Part shown: positions 25,876 through 33,348 of the stretch, one piece after another | How the letters are laid out: every line of letters begins with the position of its first letter | Position numbering within the stretch: the first letter of the stretch is position 1 | Source: a virus | Virus record (IMG/VR): IMGVR_UViG_3300048928_000088 | Coordinates: 1-47,464 of that record | Reading direction: 5' to 3' (one strand) | Length of the DNA: 47,464 bases | Notes under the pieces: model-generated | Databases searched by the model: none | What the model was told of the DNA's origin: nothing | Seen by the model: only the letters and a program-made list of their open reading frames with translations | Program-made: the position numbers and the translations under genes

Positions 25876-26080
25876 TCTTTACCGCCTTGATGGTTTCCAC
25901 TTGCTTGTCAGTGATGCTCTGAGCTTGCTGCGTTTCTTGTCTGGCCTCTTTAACATCGGCCTTAGCCTGGGTTTCCGTGGTTCCTTTCGACTTACCACCA
26001 AACCAAGCAGCAAATACCGCCACTACAATCGCAAGCAATCCACCTATCCATTCCCAGCCAACAGAGAGAATCGAGTTCAT
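25793..26080 (-). CDS. Rz-like spanin, inner-membrane subunit
   Basis: 95 residues from ATG at 26080 after GGAGAAGCA. One N-terminal membrane anchor (VGWEWIGGLLAIVVAVFAAWFGG) and a long periplasmic coiled coil rich in Ala, Gln, Lys and Glu (KADVKEARQETQQAQSITDKQ). Overlaps the small holin-like gene by four bases and contains the start of Rz1. Confidence 0.85.
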   Translation of the reverse strand: MNSILSVGWEWIGGLLAIVVAVFAAWFGGKSKGTTETQAKADVKEARQETQQAQSITDKQVETIKAVKNVEQDNQSLSDDAARDRMRQSKYHSAD

Positions 26081-26283
26081 TGCTTCTTCTCCTGACTGAC
26101 CAGGCGACCAATAACACCGCATGCTGCAATGACAGCTGTAATCGCGCTCATTGTTCCTGGTGGGATAGAGGATTTCAGATCAGGAGGAAGTTCCAGCCAT
26201 ACGGTCGGGAGAATACCGGCCAGAATCAGAGCGTGTACGCTGAACCATTTCCAGGCTTTCTTCCAGTCATCAACGAGCTTCAT
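26077..26283 (-). CDS. Small membrane protein, holin-like
   Basis: 68 residues with two hydrophobic segments (WFSVHALILAGILPTVWLEL and SAITAVIAACGVIGRLV) and a basic C-terminus. Coupled by ATGA to the lysozyme stop, in the lysis cassette. Resembles DUF7940-type small holins. A second holin candidate lies at 27066-27371, so which one times lysis is uncertain. Confidence 0.7.
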   Translation of the reverse strand: MKLVDDWKKAWKWFSVHALILAGILPTVWLELPPDLKSSIPPGTMSAITAVIAACGVIGRLVSQEKKQ

Positions 26284-26750
26284 TTGAGTAACCCCGCATA
26301 TACTGTCATTTCGCCAGTTCTCATTACCTCAGCATGTCGCTTTGCTCTATTAGGCGTCTGCTTTGCCCATGCGCTTGATAGCATTCCGTTAGCGGCTCCT
26401 GAGAAATTACCTGCAGCAACCATCGCCAGAGTATTCTTGAACCCTGCCAGGCCGTTTACACCCATCTGGTAAGCCATGCTTATCAGGATGTCGCGGCGAG
26501 CCTCATTGCATGACTTAAGCGCAGCAACAATAGAAGGGTTGGAATTCATATTCCCGATCGTCTTGTTAACGAATGATTCAAGCCATACGTCACCGACTTC
26601 ACGAGGAACGCTGAAAGAGTAATTGCTCAACGCAGTGCCCTTAGGGCCAATCTTGATACCGCATGCCACCGTTGGATAACCTTCAGTATCGATATATGGC
26701 TTATCACGATAGCCTTCCTCGTAATTCAGGAGGGGGATTATCTGACTCAT
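26280..26750 (-). CDS. Endolysin, T4-lysozyme type (GH24)
   Basis: 156 residues with the lysozyme triad Glu-8-Asp-5-Thr: Glu12 in YEEGYR, Asp21 in YIDTEG, Thr27 in YPTVACG (compare T4 Glu11/Asp20/Thr26). The rest has SMAYQMGVNGLAGFKNTL and a basic end. Cuts peptidoglycan glycan strands. No signal or SAR segment is present, so it depends on a holin to reach the wall. Confidence 0.92.
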   Translation of the reverse strand: MSQIIPLLNYEEGYRDKPYIDTEGYPTVACGIKIGPKGTALSNYSFSVPREVGDVWLESFVNKTIGNMNSNPSIVAALKSCNEARRDILISMAYQMGVNGLAGFKNTLAMVAAGNFSGAANGMLSSAWAKQTPNRAKRHAEVMRTGEMTVYAGLLK

Positions 26751-26761
26751 TTAATTTCACC

Positions 26762-27085
26762 TCAGAAAGATACTTCTCGCTGCAGACTTGAATACGTGCT
26801 GTTTCTCTCCATGGGCTGAACATGCGATCCATTTGGAGAAATGATCACAATGCCGGGGCTTGCTGGAGTCGATTTGTTTGCCGCGAGTTGCCTTTCTGCT
26901 TCCGAGCGTTTCAGGTCGGCAGCCGTGAGGCGTTTGGTCAAAGTCGTATTTTCTTTCGTGATAGTGGCTATGATGTTCTGCACTCCGTAGCACAGACCAA
27001 TCATCGCGCAGATATAGAATACCGGCACGATGTTAACCACATATCGCCCAAGCTTGATTAGCGTTTTATCGTTCATTGTCGTCAC
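26762..27085 (-). CDS. Single-pass membrane protein in lysis cassette
   Basis: 107 residues (start possibly 27076). One N-terminal membrane segment (YVVNIVPVFYICAMIGLCYGVQNIIATI), a helical stretch KENTTLTKRLTAADLKRSEAERQLAANK and a Ser-rich end. Overlaps the upstream holin by 20 bases. Position next to a LydA-like holin recalls the P1 lydA-lydB pair, where the second protein tempers the holin; this is inference only. Confidence 0.65.
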   Translation of the reverse strand: MTTMNDKTLIKLGRYVVNIVPVFYICAMIGLCYGVQNIIATITKENTTLTKRLTAADLKRSEAERQLAANKSTPASPGIVIISPNGSHVQPMERNSTYSSLQREVSF

Positions 27086-27371
27086 CGTTCCCGAATCCGG
27101 GCGGCCTGATTTGCTTAATTACAGATGCACCTTGCCAGCCAGCCCAGCCGCAACCTATGCCGACGACATATATTGACCAGCCGTTGGTTAGCCCTAGTAG
27201 GCACATCATCATTCCGGCGAATAGCGACACGGCAACATGACTAAGAAAAGGTGCCGTTGGTTCCGGCGCTTTATCTGAATACTTCGTTAACGAATATTTC
27301 GCCAACGAACCCGCCAGCGTCATGATGAGCGCGAGTAGCAAAGCCGGAATCAGTTCCGTTCCGTTTGCCAT
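27066..27371 (-). CDS. Holin, LydA-like
   Basis: 101 residues with about three hydrophobic segments (LIPALLLALIMTLAGSLA, FLSHVAVSLFAGMMMCLLGL, WSIYVVGIGCGWAGWQGASVI) and the charged tail IRPPGFGNGDDNER. The pattern fits holin superfamily III/LydA proteins. First gene of the lysis cassette, preceded by GGTGGAGACTACGCA. Opens the inner membrane to release endolysin. Confidence 0.78.
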   Translation of the reverse strand: MANGTELIPALLLALIMTLAGSLAKYSLTKYSDKAPEPTAPFLSHVAVSLFAGMMMCLLGLTNGWSIYVVGIGCGWAGWQGASVIKQIRPPGFGNGDDNER

Positions 27372-27689
27372 TGCGTAGTCTCCACCATGCGGTGGCCTGT
27401 TAAAGCGACTGGCATGAGACTACCAGGCCGCATATTAGCGACCCCAAATGATTGGGGGATTTGTTCTTATTGAGAGGTAAAGCATTGTGTTGCGAACAAA
27501 TCCGATCTAATGTTTTGCCCGTCTGATCAGACGATATGGGCCTCGGTCTTTGTTCGTGACTCCAATCATGAGCAAGATGGCCGTAGGTTGTTCCACCAAC
27601 TTACGGTCGCCCATTTTCACGAAGCCCGCCATTGAGCGGGTTTTCTTTTGGTCATTATCAAGCGCCCAGATATAGACGCTTTGTAATGA
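27372..27689. other. 318-base gene-free region with several inverted repeats
   Basis: No convincing frame on either strand. Structures: ACCCCA/TGGGGG near 27441-27458; GGATTTGTTC (27457-27466) with GAACAAATCC (27494-27503), a 10-bp stem; the perfect palindrome CGTCTGATCAGACG (27520-27533); CCGTAGGTTG with CAACTTACGG (27581-27606), one mismatch; and a terminator pointing along the + strand. In the late mRNA this would be a highly folded leader before the holin gene; on the + strand it could be a small antisense RNA. Confidence 0.55.
27624..27649 (+). terminator. + strand intrinsic terminator in minus-strand operon
   Basis: CCCGC-CATTGA-GCGGG followed by TTTTCTTTT. It only works for + strand transcripts, yet all genes from 2.5 to 36.6 kb are on the minus strand. 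It implies a + strand RNA ending here. Confidence 0.65.
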
Positions 27690-28058
27690 CTACTGTTCGG
27701 ATAATCGCTGCTTCAGCAGATAGCCTTCCAGTAACCAGATTTTATTAACAGCATTCTGACGAGCTATTTTTCTCCCCAGCTCTGCATCGAAATTCTCAGG
27801 GCTGGCGCAGGCGCTCTCCCCGGTTACTGTAAATCCGTTGCGGAGAACCAGAACGCAGAAAGTAAGCAGGTCAAGGGGAGCCAGAATTCGCTCACCTTCC
27901 ACATACTCAGATTTAATTCTTGCACCTGGAGAATCCGCACCATCCGTTCCAGTGAAATACACTTCTGAGCGGATGAGGCTGTTAATTAATTCAAGAGTTA
28001 CTCGAGGGGCGGTTAAGCCTTTCTCTACGATTTCATTTTCAATTTGCTGGTCGTTCAT
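27690..28058 (-). CDS. Phage Gp49/Sf6 gene 66 family protein
   Basis: 122 residues from ATG at 28058 (GGTGAAAATT before it). The segment GERILAPLDLLTFCVLVLRNGFTVTGESACASPENFDAELGRKIARQNAVNKIWLLEGYLL is the signature of the Gp49/gp66 family. Function is not established. Present in many lambdoid and N4-like phages, usually near the late promoter as here. Confidence 0.88.
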   Translation of the reverse strand: MNDQQIENEIVEKGLTAPRVTLELINSLIRSEVYFTGTDGADSPGARIKSEYVEGERILAPLDLLTFCVLVLRNGFTVTGESACASPENFDAELGRKIARQNAVNKIWLLEGYLLKQRLSEQ

Positions 28059-28182
28059 AATTTTCACCAGTTGATTGTTGGTAGGGATGAAAGCGCATAG
28101 CACCGTAGCCACATCGGATAAGGTGAGGGTATTGTCTGTCTGGTATTTGGCGGGATGCGCTTTCAGAAAGGTCGTGCTTAAA

Positions 28183-28216
28183 ACGCAAAAAGCCCCGAGG
28201 CGTGAACCTCAGGGCT
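28183..28216 (-). terminator. Late-leader terminator (tR'-like)
   Basis: Minus strand AGCCCTGAGG-TTCACG-CCTCGGGGCT followed by TTTTTGCGTTTT: a strong terminator about 65 bases after the Q stop plus leader. Placement between Q and the first late gene is that of lambda tR', read through only with Q. Confidence 0.85.
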
Positions 28217-28249
28217 ATCGAATGACTGCACTACTCCATCATTGGTTTC

Positions 28250-28278
28250 AGATTAAACAAATATCGCCACTTTGTAAA
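28250..28278 (-). promoter_or_regulatory. Candidate late promoter (PR'-like)
   Basis: On the minus strand TTTACA (28278-28273), 17-base spacer and TAATCT (28255-28250). The -35 is good, the -10 poor. Downstream 30-odd bases lead into the strong terminator. Context supports a Q-controlled late promoter; the exact boxes are uncertain. Confidence 0.5.
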
Positions 28279-28320
28279 GTGTGATTTTCTAGATAATTCC
28301 TATTTCGTAGAAAATATTTA

Positions 28321-29085
28321 CTATCGAGTGACTTTGCTCAGCATCTGATTTGCATATTCCTCCTGCTTAATGCACTCACCTACCAGGCTTTCGAAGAAGT
28401 CCTTGTATGACCTGCGCCATGTGGTTTCAGGCACATCAATCACCGTAGAGCAGATGTATTGTCGTACGGCATCAGGCAGTAATCGAGCATAACCACGCCC
28501 ATTGCAGCGTCCACATGTTTTATATGCAGGAGCGCCGCCCTGTAGAATAGTTTTCTCTTTATCGACCACCATGCCTTTACCGTTGCACTGGCAGGCATTG
28601 GTCAGCACGCCCTTCCCTTTGCACTTATGGCACAGCACTTTCACCGTTTCCTTGCACTCAGTCAGATAAGGCTGCCCGATGCTTTTCATCGTCATGACTT
28701 CAGCATCGACAAACTTTTTACCGGCACAGAAATCGCAGGTTCGCGTACTGGCAGCGCTGCGGGAGTAATCTGCAAACGCGAAAGTTGCGAGCACTTGCAT
28801 TACTTTTTGCTTAATATCATTTTCGAGCTTACGTAAGGCGGCAACCTTATCGCAGTGCTCAAGTGCATATTGGGTCAGCAGTTCAATAGCTTTCTCACGG
28901 TCATTGCTGCTGATTTCCATCTTCCCTAAAAACGCACTGTAACCCAACGTGGCGCGACTTTGTGTCATGCCCATGGCTGCCATCACATCAGTGCCAGTTA
29001 ACGCCTCTGAGGAGGTTGCACGCGGCGTATCGTTTATCTGCGTGGACTTCGCGAAGTGAAATTTGACTGCGTTTTCCAGATTCAT
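28321..29085 (-). CDS. Late antiterminator Q (zinc-cluster type)
   Basis: 254 residues from ATG at 29085 (CTGGAGAATTTCACG). The last part holds CxxC pairs: CDFCAGKKF, CHKCKGKGVLTNACQCNGKG, CGRCNGRGY, a DnaJ-like zinc cluster found in one family of phage Q antitermination proteins. Q loads onto RNA polymerase at the late promoter and lets it pass terminators. Position at the end of the early operon and just before PR' and the lysis genes fits fully. Confidence 0.88.
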   Translation of the reverse strand: MNLENAVKFHFAKSTQINDTPRATSSEALTGTDVMAAMGMTQSRATLGYSAFLGKMEISSNDREKAIELLTQYALEHCDKVAALRKLENDIKQKVMQVLATFAFADYSRSAASTRTCDFCAGKKFVDAEVMTMKSIGQPYLTECKETVKVLCHKCKGKGVLTNACQCNGKGMVVDKEKTILQGGAPAYKTCGRCNGRGYARLLPDAVRQYICSTVIDVPETTWRRSYKDFFESLVGECIKQEEYANQMLSKVTR

Positions 29086-29243
29086 CGTGAAATTCTCCAG
29101 ATTGTGTATGGCCAGGCGATACCGGCGAGAAGTGATACCCAATTGACGTGAGATTTAAACCCTAAGGTTTCTTGCCTTGTATGTGCGTACTCGGCTGTCA
29201 CTCCAGCCATGAACGCATAGGCAATAAGAAGTAGAGTGATCAT
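29082..29243 (-). CDS. Small membrane protein (53 aa) coupled to Q
   Basis: ATG overlaps the stop of the upstream gene and its TGA overlaps the Q start (ATGA on both sides), following GGGGATAAA. Product MITLLLIAYAFMAGVTAEYA then a polar loop and WVSLLAGIAWPYTIWRIS: two hydrophobic segments. No family recognised. The double overlap is strong evidence that it is translated. Confidence 0.72.
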   Translation of the reverse strand: MITLLLIAYAFMAGVTAEYAHTRQETLGFKSHVNWVSLLAGIAWPYTIWRISR

Positions 29244-29431
29244 GATTTTATCCCCAACACATCTTTCAGCTGACCGAGTACCATCCGCGTTGCAAATGAT
29301 TCGCCATGTAGCTTGCTCTGCATTTCAATTTCCATCAGCGCTGATTTAAGAAGACCGCGAGATACCTTCACTGGAATTCTGTTTTCTTCATTCAGCTTTT
29401 TAAGGCGATCAAGTGAGTTTTTGACGTCCAT
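29240..29431 (-). CDS. Hypothetical helical protein (63 aa)
   Basis: MDVKNSLDRLKKLNEENRIP followed by VKVSRGLLKSALMEIEMQSK. Helical, charged. Starts immediately after the preceding stop and overlaps the next gene. In the nin-like segment; function unknown. Confidence 0.65.
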   Translation of the reverse strand: MDVKNSLDRLKKLNEENRIPVKVSRGLLKSALMEIEMQSKLHGESFATRMVLGQLKDVLGIKS

Positions 29432-29617
29432 CTATGCCGCCTCCGGATCATGGTCAGGCTTATTGAGACCTAAGCGATTAACCAGCTCACGGCGACGATG
29501 AAGCAGAATCACCATTGCCTTTTCAGCATCTGCAATCTGGAAGTCGATATCCTTAAGGTCTTGCTCATCCTTCTGGCGCTGTTGCTTTGCTGCTCTGATG
29601 TCAGTTACTGAATACAT
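29432..29617 (-). CDS. Hypothetical coiled-coil protein (61 aa)
   Basis: Two charged helices (AAKQQRQKDEQDLKDIDFQI and EKAMVILLHRRRELVNRLGL), likely coiled coil. Overlaps NinH by 13 bases. Unknown role in the nin-like region. Confidence 0.65.
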   Translation of the reverse strand: MYSVTDIRAAKQQRQKDEQDLKDIDFQIADAEKAMVILLHRRRELVNRLGLNKPDHDPEAA

Positions 29618-29802
29618 GATTTACCTCGACCGCCTTGATGAACCATGAGAACGCCGTTAACGATGGCGTGGAATTGAGCTTTGGTGTCTCGTGAATATCT
29701 GAGGATGGTGTTTCGACTGCAGGCTAATTTCCTTGCTGCTTCTGACTGATTCCCGCGCACTTCAACGAGGATGTCAGGTATGGTTTTGATAGAGGGTGTC
29801 AT
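29605..29802 (-). CDS. ninH: NinH-like DNA-binding protein
   Basis: 65 residues closely following lambda NinH: SIKTIPDILVEVRGNQSEAARKL, then CSRNTILRY and FHAIVNGVLMVHQGG. It has a Fis-type helix-turn-helix. Its function in lambda is not settled. Ends in a slightly divergent GRGKSCIQ. Confidence 0.88.
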   Translation of the reverse strand: MTPSIKTIPDILVEVRGNQSEAARKLACSRNTILRYSRDTKAQFHAIVNGVLMVHQGGRGKSCIQ

Positions 29803-30455
29803 GCTGCCTCACTTCTGCTGTCACGCAGGTCTTTAAGCTTCTGCTGATACTCGCCGTATTTTGGCTGGTAGCCATTTGCCTTCTTCCCTCGATGTGTGAG
29901 CTTTTCACCGAATAGAGCTTGCTCTACGCTCATACCTTTCCTGAGCCTGAACAGAATCGTATTTCCGGAGATGCTTACTCTTGGGTCTCGCGACCATTCT
30001 GCTGGGGTTTTCGTTTCCCCATTGAACGTGATGGCGTGGCTTCTTTTTCTGGTGTGGGATGGGATGTGAATACGTGATCGCATCACATTGCAGGCATTGC
30101 ACAAAACTCTGAGATTATCCGGTTCGTTGTTATTGACTTGATCATCCTTGTGGTCAATATGTGCATTCTCCCAGGTAACGGTTTTTCCGCACAATTCGCA
30201 TGGTGGTAACTGCTCTCCGTACTTTGCGTACATAACCTTTCTGTGTTCGTACACACATCCATTTTTCATTGCCAGTGGATGAAGTGGCTCTTTGATCATT
30301 ACGTATCCCTTGGCGTTAGCAGAGACCCCTTTTCCTTTCCCGTGCTTTGTTAGTTCATATGTCCCATATCGCTTCATCCTGAAATAATGCTTTTGGCATA
30401 CCTGCTGCTCCATGTATCTACATTCGCGATCGCAACCTTCAATCTTGCACTTCAT
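29799..30455 (-). CDS. HNH endonuclease with zinc-finger motifs
   Basis: 218 residues from ATG at 30455 after GGAGGCCGC. N-terminal Cys pairs (CKIEGCDRECRYMEQQVC) and a HNH core: CELCGKTVTWENAHIDHKDDQVNNNEPDNLRVLCNAC, with two CxxC and the HxxD/N-N catalytic pattern. A C-terminal DNA-binding module has TPAEWSRDPRVSISGNTILFRLRKGMSVEQAL. It resembles free-standing phage homing endonucleases; it sits among the recombination genes rusA and DUF1364. Confidence 0.85.
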   Translation of the reverse strand: MKCKIEGCDRECRYMEQQVCQKHYFRMKRYGTYELTKHGKGKGVSANAKGYVMIKEPLHPLAMKNGCVYEHRKVMYAKYGEQLPPCELCGKTVTWENAHIDHKDDQVNNNEPDNLRVLCNACNVMRSRIHIPSHTRKRSHAITFNGETKTPAEWSRDPRVSISGNTILFRLRKGMSVEQALFGEKLTHRGKKANGYQPKYGEYQQKLKDLRDSRSEAA

Positions 30456-30847
30456 GCGGCCTCCAGTAGTTCGGTAATCATTGGCAAGCTCCCGCACGTC
30501 TCAGTAACTACCAGCACAAGCATTCCGCCTTTAATCGCCTGACAGCGCTTGATGCGCATATCGTCTATCTGACCGTCATCCAGCCAGAAGCCCGCACTGG
30601 TGAGTGCGTCAAAAACGGCTTTGGGCAGATTGTCCAAATCTCGTTTGCGGTTATCGGGAGGTGCTGCGTGGATGGTGATTCTGATGCGAGGTGTTATTTT
30701 GATGTCTAACTGTTGTTGCTGGATTATTTCGATTACTTCTTTTCGGTATCTCTTTCCCCAATCGCTGATGTAGTGGATGCCTCGTGAGTGTCGCCAGTAC
30801 CGGTTATTGGATGGCGGCCAGGGTAGCTGCAAAAGATATCTATTCAT
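30452..30847 (-). CDS. rusA: RusA-type Holliday junction resolvase
   Basis: 131 residues. RusA family motifs: LPWPPSNNRYWRHSRGIHYIS, PPDNRKRDLDNLPKAVFDALTSAGFWLDDGQIDDMRIKR with the catalytic Asp set. Homodimer that cuts four-way DNA junctions. In lambdoid phages it occupies the nin region as here. Confidence 0.94.
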   Translation of the reverse strand: MNRYLLQLPWPPSNNRYWRHSRGIHYISDWGKRYRKEVIEIIQQQQLDIKITPRIRITIHAAPPDNRKRDLDNLPKAVFDALTSAGFWLDDGQIDDMRIKRCQAIKGGMLVLVVTETCGSLPMITELLEAA

Positions 30848-31125
30848 CTGACCGATAACCTCCCTCCGTTCGCCAGTTGCTTAAGCGTCAAGACAATGGC
30901 TCTATCCATTTCCGCCCTGCGTTCCTCCCTGGTCATATCTTTTCCGTTGTCTATGCGCGTATGGCATTGTTCGCATAGCGCCGCCGTTAAACAGTCATCA
31001 ACCTTCAGTCCTATTCCCTTCCCTTCGTTCCGGTGTGCCGCCTGAACTCCATATCGCCCGCACAGAACACAGCAATCTATCTCCCTGACTGCCTGCAGCC
31101 ATTTATTGCTCCGGTATATTGCCAT
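30844..31125 (-). CDS. DUF1364 putative nuclease (HNH-like zinc protein)
   Basis: 93 residues: YRSNKWLQAVREIDCCVLCGRYGVQAAHRN, KVDDCLTAALCEQCHTRIDNGKD, ERRAEMDRAIVLTLKQLA. Two CxxC pairs and conserved His residues fit DUF1364, a phage family thought to be HNH-like. Between NinF and RusA, probably in phage recombination. Confidence 0.9.
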   Translation of the reverse strand: MAIYRSNKWLQAVREIDCCVLCGRYGVQAAHRNEGKGIGLKVDDCLTAALCEQCHTRIDNGKDMTREERRAEMDRAIVLTLKQLANGGRLSVR

Positions 31126-31285
31126 CTGAGATATCTCCGTTCGGATCGCGATAAATCAGCCATTCATCCACGCATTCAGAGCATGCGTACGTTTCCTCTG
31201 GCGTTAGCTCCTTCGTGCAGCCTGCGCACAGCGTTCGACGTATACTCTGCTGCTCGTAGGATTGGGCTTCTGATTGGCTAAGCAT
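31103..31285 (-). CDS. ninF: NinF-like small zinc protein
   Basis: 60 residues: MLSQSEAQSYEQQSIRRTLC then CAGCTKEL and CSECVDEW, two CxxC pairs. The opening and Cys layout follow P22/lambda-type NinF. Function unknown. Confidence 0.8.
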   Translation of the reverse strand: MLSQSEAQSYEQQSIRRTLCAGCTKELTPEETYACSECVDEWLIYRDPNGDISDGNIPEQ

Positions 31286-31589
31286 GTTGTGCGTCCTGCA
31301 TCATGAGGAAGACAATCATGGCGGCACGGAGGGGATTGCAGGCTACATGGAATCGATATTCACCCCATTCGTTTTCTGCTTTCCAGTCACCTTCATACCG
31401 GTTGCGAATTGAGATTCTATTGCTCTCAATAATCGGCCATGCGTCAGCTGGGTTTGCGCATGGGTCAAATAATCTTTTCCCCCCACTCACACTAACCGTT
31501 CTACTAAGTGGCTCCACGAATGAAACGCTGTAAATGGATTTGGCAACACGCTTGTTAATTTCAAAATCTGATAACTGTGAATAGTCCAT
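31278..31589 (-). CDS. DUF2591 family phage protein
   Basis: 103 residues from ATG at 31589, overlapping the previous stop. DYSQLSDFEINKRVA, FDPCANPADAWPIIESNRISI and CNPLRAAMIVFLMMQD are typical DUF2591. Widespread in lambdoid phages, function unknown. Confidence 0.88.
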   Translation of the reverse strand: MDYSQLSDFEINKRVAKSIYSVSFVEPLSRTVSVSGGKRLFDPCANPADAWPIIESNRISIRNRYEGDWKAENEWGEYRFHVACNPLRAAMIVFLMMQDAQHA

Positions 31590-31590
31590 A

Positions 31591-31818
31591 TCAATGCATC
31601 CTGTCTGATGTTGTTTGTTCCGGATCAACTACCTGAATAACCATATCCATGTCGTCAAACTGGCAGATGTAACAGTCAGCAAAATTGGCCTCCATTTGGC
31701 CTTCTGCGTAACCGCGTACCCAATTCATAATCATTCCTACAGAGTCAACGCCGTCACCTTCCATATCTTCGAGAAGGTCAGCGAGTCGGTCCGCGTAGTC
31801 ATCGTCTAAGCTGCTCAT
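31591..31818 (-). CDS. Hypothetical acidic protein (75 aa)
   Basis: Start at 31818 (MSSLDDDYADRLADLLEDME) chosen because GGAG precedes it; an in-frame Met at 31830 has none. Very acidic with a central MIMNWVRGYAEGQMEANFADCYICQFDD. No family recognised. Confidence 0.6.
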   Translation of the reverse strand: MSSLDDDYADRLADLLEDMEGDGVDSVGMIMNWVRGYAEGQMEANFADCYICQFDDMDMVIQVVDPEQTTSDRMH

Positions 31819-31820
31819 AG

Positions 31821-32021
31821 CTAGCTCCACATTCTTGATTGATACTGACTCCTACCCTTTGGCTCGCTGGCGTACTCTGGAAGCAATGCGGAAACCACCC
31901 AAAACCTAGGGTCTACGCTTAGCGTTCGTTGAGTTTTTACGTTGCGGGATTGGTAGGCGGTGATTAACTGAGTTGCTTCTTCGTTTGTGAGGTCGTGATG
32001 GTGAAACCATGTGAGCTTCAA
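31821..32021 (-). CDS. Hypothetical protein (66 aa)
   Basis: MKLTWFHHHDLTNEEATQLI then a basic, aromatic second half (DPRFWVVSALLPEYASEPKG). Coupled to the NinB stop by ATGA. Common small gene in lambdoid nin regions, function unknown. Confidence 0.65.
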   Translation of the reverse strand: MKLTWFHHHDLTNEEATQLITAYQSRNVKTQRTLSVDPRFWVVSALLPEYASEPKGRSQYQSRMWS

Positions 32022-32428
32022 TCGTACCTCCTGTCAGTGAACCTGACGTTCTGACCTGCTGCCCATGCCATCGTATACTCGATGAGGCTCGCCATACGTC
32101 CTACGCTCATCTCTGCGCTGCTCTCGCGAATGCTGACGTACTCACCCTCCAAACCGGGTACGACTTCAGCCTCCTGCTTTGTGGCGACTGCATGACCGCT
32201 AATCAGCAATACCTTCCACTGCTCAGGCTTGAGTTTCTTTCCGCACCACGTAACCTGGCGAGCGATATCACCCAGCATCGCGTGAAATTTCGCATTCTGG
32301 TCAATGTTCCGCTTGTAGTCAGAGATTCGAATGGTGATGGGTTTTTCGTTGTCGAGAGGTGATGCGAGGATGGCGTTTATTGCTGACTGCTGTTGCTGCT
32401 TACTTCGAAGGAAGATTGTTTGCTTCAT
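32018..32428 (-). CDS. ninB: NinB-like recombination mediator (Orf family)
   Basis: 136 residues from ATG at 32428 after AGGAG. Matches lambda NinB/Orf: FLRSKQQQQSAINAI, KPITIRISDYKRNIDQNAKFHAMLGDIARQ, and PGLEGEYVSIRESSAEMSVGRMASLIEYTMAWA. Loads recombination proteins onto SSB-coated DNA. Confidence 0.93.
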   Translation of the reverse strand: MKQTIFLRSKQQQQSAINAILASPLDNEKPITIRISDYKRNIDQNAKFHAMLGDIARQVTWCGKKLKPEQWKVLLISGHAVATKQEAEVVPGLEGEYVSIRESSAEMSVGRMASLIEYTMAWAAGQNVRFTDRRYD

Positions 32429-32612
32429 CTCCTGCTCTCCGGTTCCAGTCTTCAATCATGTATTCCCTCTGCCCTTCTGAGGCCGAATAGGTAATTTCAT
32501 AATCTTTAATGATGCAATCATCATCATGGTCGGCGAGAAGCCTATGCCAATCTCTGTTGCTTTCTATCCGTGCCTCTGCGCTGCAAAAAGGGCACAGCTT
32601 TAACTCGCTCAT
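32400..32612 (-). CDS. Lar-like restriction alleviation protein
   Basis: 70 residues from ATG at 32612 after AAGGAGTGAGT. Opens with SELKLCPFC and carries a Cys/His layout plus the terminal EDWNRRA typical of the Lar family. Lar of Rac prophage weakens EcoKI type I restriction. Overlaps NinB by 29 bases. Confidence 0.8.
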   Translation of the reverse strand: MSELKLCPFCSAEARIESNRDWHRLLADHDDDCIIKDYEITYSASEGQREYMIEDWNRRAGDEANNLPSK

Positions 32613-32632
32613 ACTCACTCCTTCACTTTGAT

Positions 32633-32863
32633 TCAAGCGGCGCGGATGGCTTCAGCACAGTAGTCGATAGCACAGTTGTGGCCTTTGTCGAACTCATCCT
32701 CAACCATCACTTTGTCATCGAGTTTTATTTCGATAGCTGCGCGAGATGCCTGCCATGCCGCCCATGAGAAGGTGAATAAGTTAACCCTGTCTTTAGGCGG
32801 CATTGAAATACTGTCATATCGAGAATGAAACCAATCTTCAAACTGCTTTCTTGATTCGTCCAT
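32633..32863 (-). CDS. Hypothetical phage protein (76 aa)
   Basis: ATG at 32863 follows GGAGAGGAAT. DESRKQFEDWFHSRYDSISM, FSWAAWQASRAAIEIKL: a W-rich pattern common in lambdoid early operons. No defined function. Confidence 0.7.
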   Translation of the reverse strand: MDESRKQFEDWFHSRYDSISMPPKDRVNLFTFSWAAWQASRAAIEIKLDDKVMVEDEFDKGHNCAIDYCAEAIRAA

Positions 32864-32874
32864 ATTCCTCTCCA

Positions 32875-33072
32875 TCAGCGTGCTGGGGTGTTAGGTTTTG
32901 GCTGGTAGTTATTCCCAACCAGTCTGAATCGGTCATATTCGATACTCATGGTCTCTGAGAACCAAAACTTAGGTGTTAATGGCTTTGCCATGGCGTAATC
33001 AGGACCAGCAGTTACAACAACGTAGTGGTCTCCGTATTTAATCGACTGAACTAACTGACCGGATTTAAACAC
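32875..33072 (-). CDS. Hypothetical protein (65 aa)
   Basis: MFKSGQLVQSIKYGDHYVVV then AKPLTPKFWFSETMSIEYDRF. Beta-rich, KOW/SH3-like in feel but not assigned. Ribosome site GAGAGGTGAGAAG lies just before the ATG. Confidence 0.65.
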   Translation of the reverse strand: MFKSGQLVQSIKYGDHYVVVTAGPDYAMAKPLTPKFWFSETMSIEYDRFRLVGNNYQPKPNTPAR

Positions 33073-33108
33073 TTCTCACCTCTCTTAATGCCTTGTTGAT
33101 AAATGCAG

Positions 33109-33348
33109 TCACAGTTTTACCCAGCCTTTCGAGGCGCTGATATTTTTAATGCGACCAGCCTTTCTCAGTACCTGCAGTCTTCGGTCAAGTACCCGGAACC
33201 CGTGCTTATTCCCCGGCGCTAGTTTTTCACATTCAGCATGAATCCCTTCGTGAATACCATCAGCAAAGTGAATCGTCATAAATGGCTTTGGGGTCTCAGT
33301 GTCCAGCACGCGTAAAATCATTTCGTCCAATTCAGCAAATTTGCTCAT
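33109..33348 (-). CDS. Putative winged-helix protein (79 aa)
   Basis: KFAELDEMILRVLDTETPKP and a basic second half ending RLQVLRKAGRIKNISASKGW, the shape of a small winged helix. Coupled by ATGA to the larger wHTH gene upstream. Could be an accessory DNA-binding subunit. Confidence 0.6.
   Translation of the reverse strand: MSKFAELDEMILRVLDTETPKPFMTIHFADGIHEGIHAECEKLAPGNKHGFRVLDRRLQVLRKAGRIKNISASKGWVKL

Noticed and set aside
27690-28112. 140-codon form of the Gp49-family protein
   Set aside because: Extra 18 codons lack a ribosome site; ATG at 28058 follows GGTGAAAATT.
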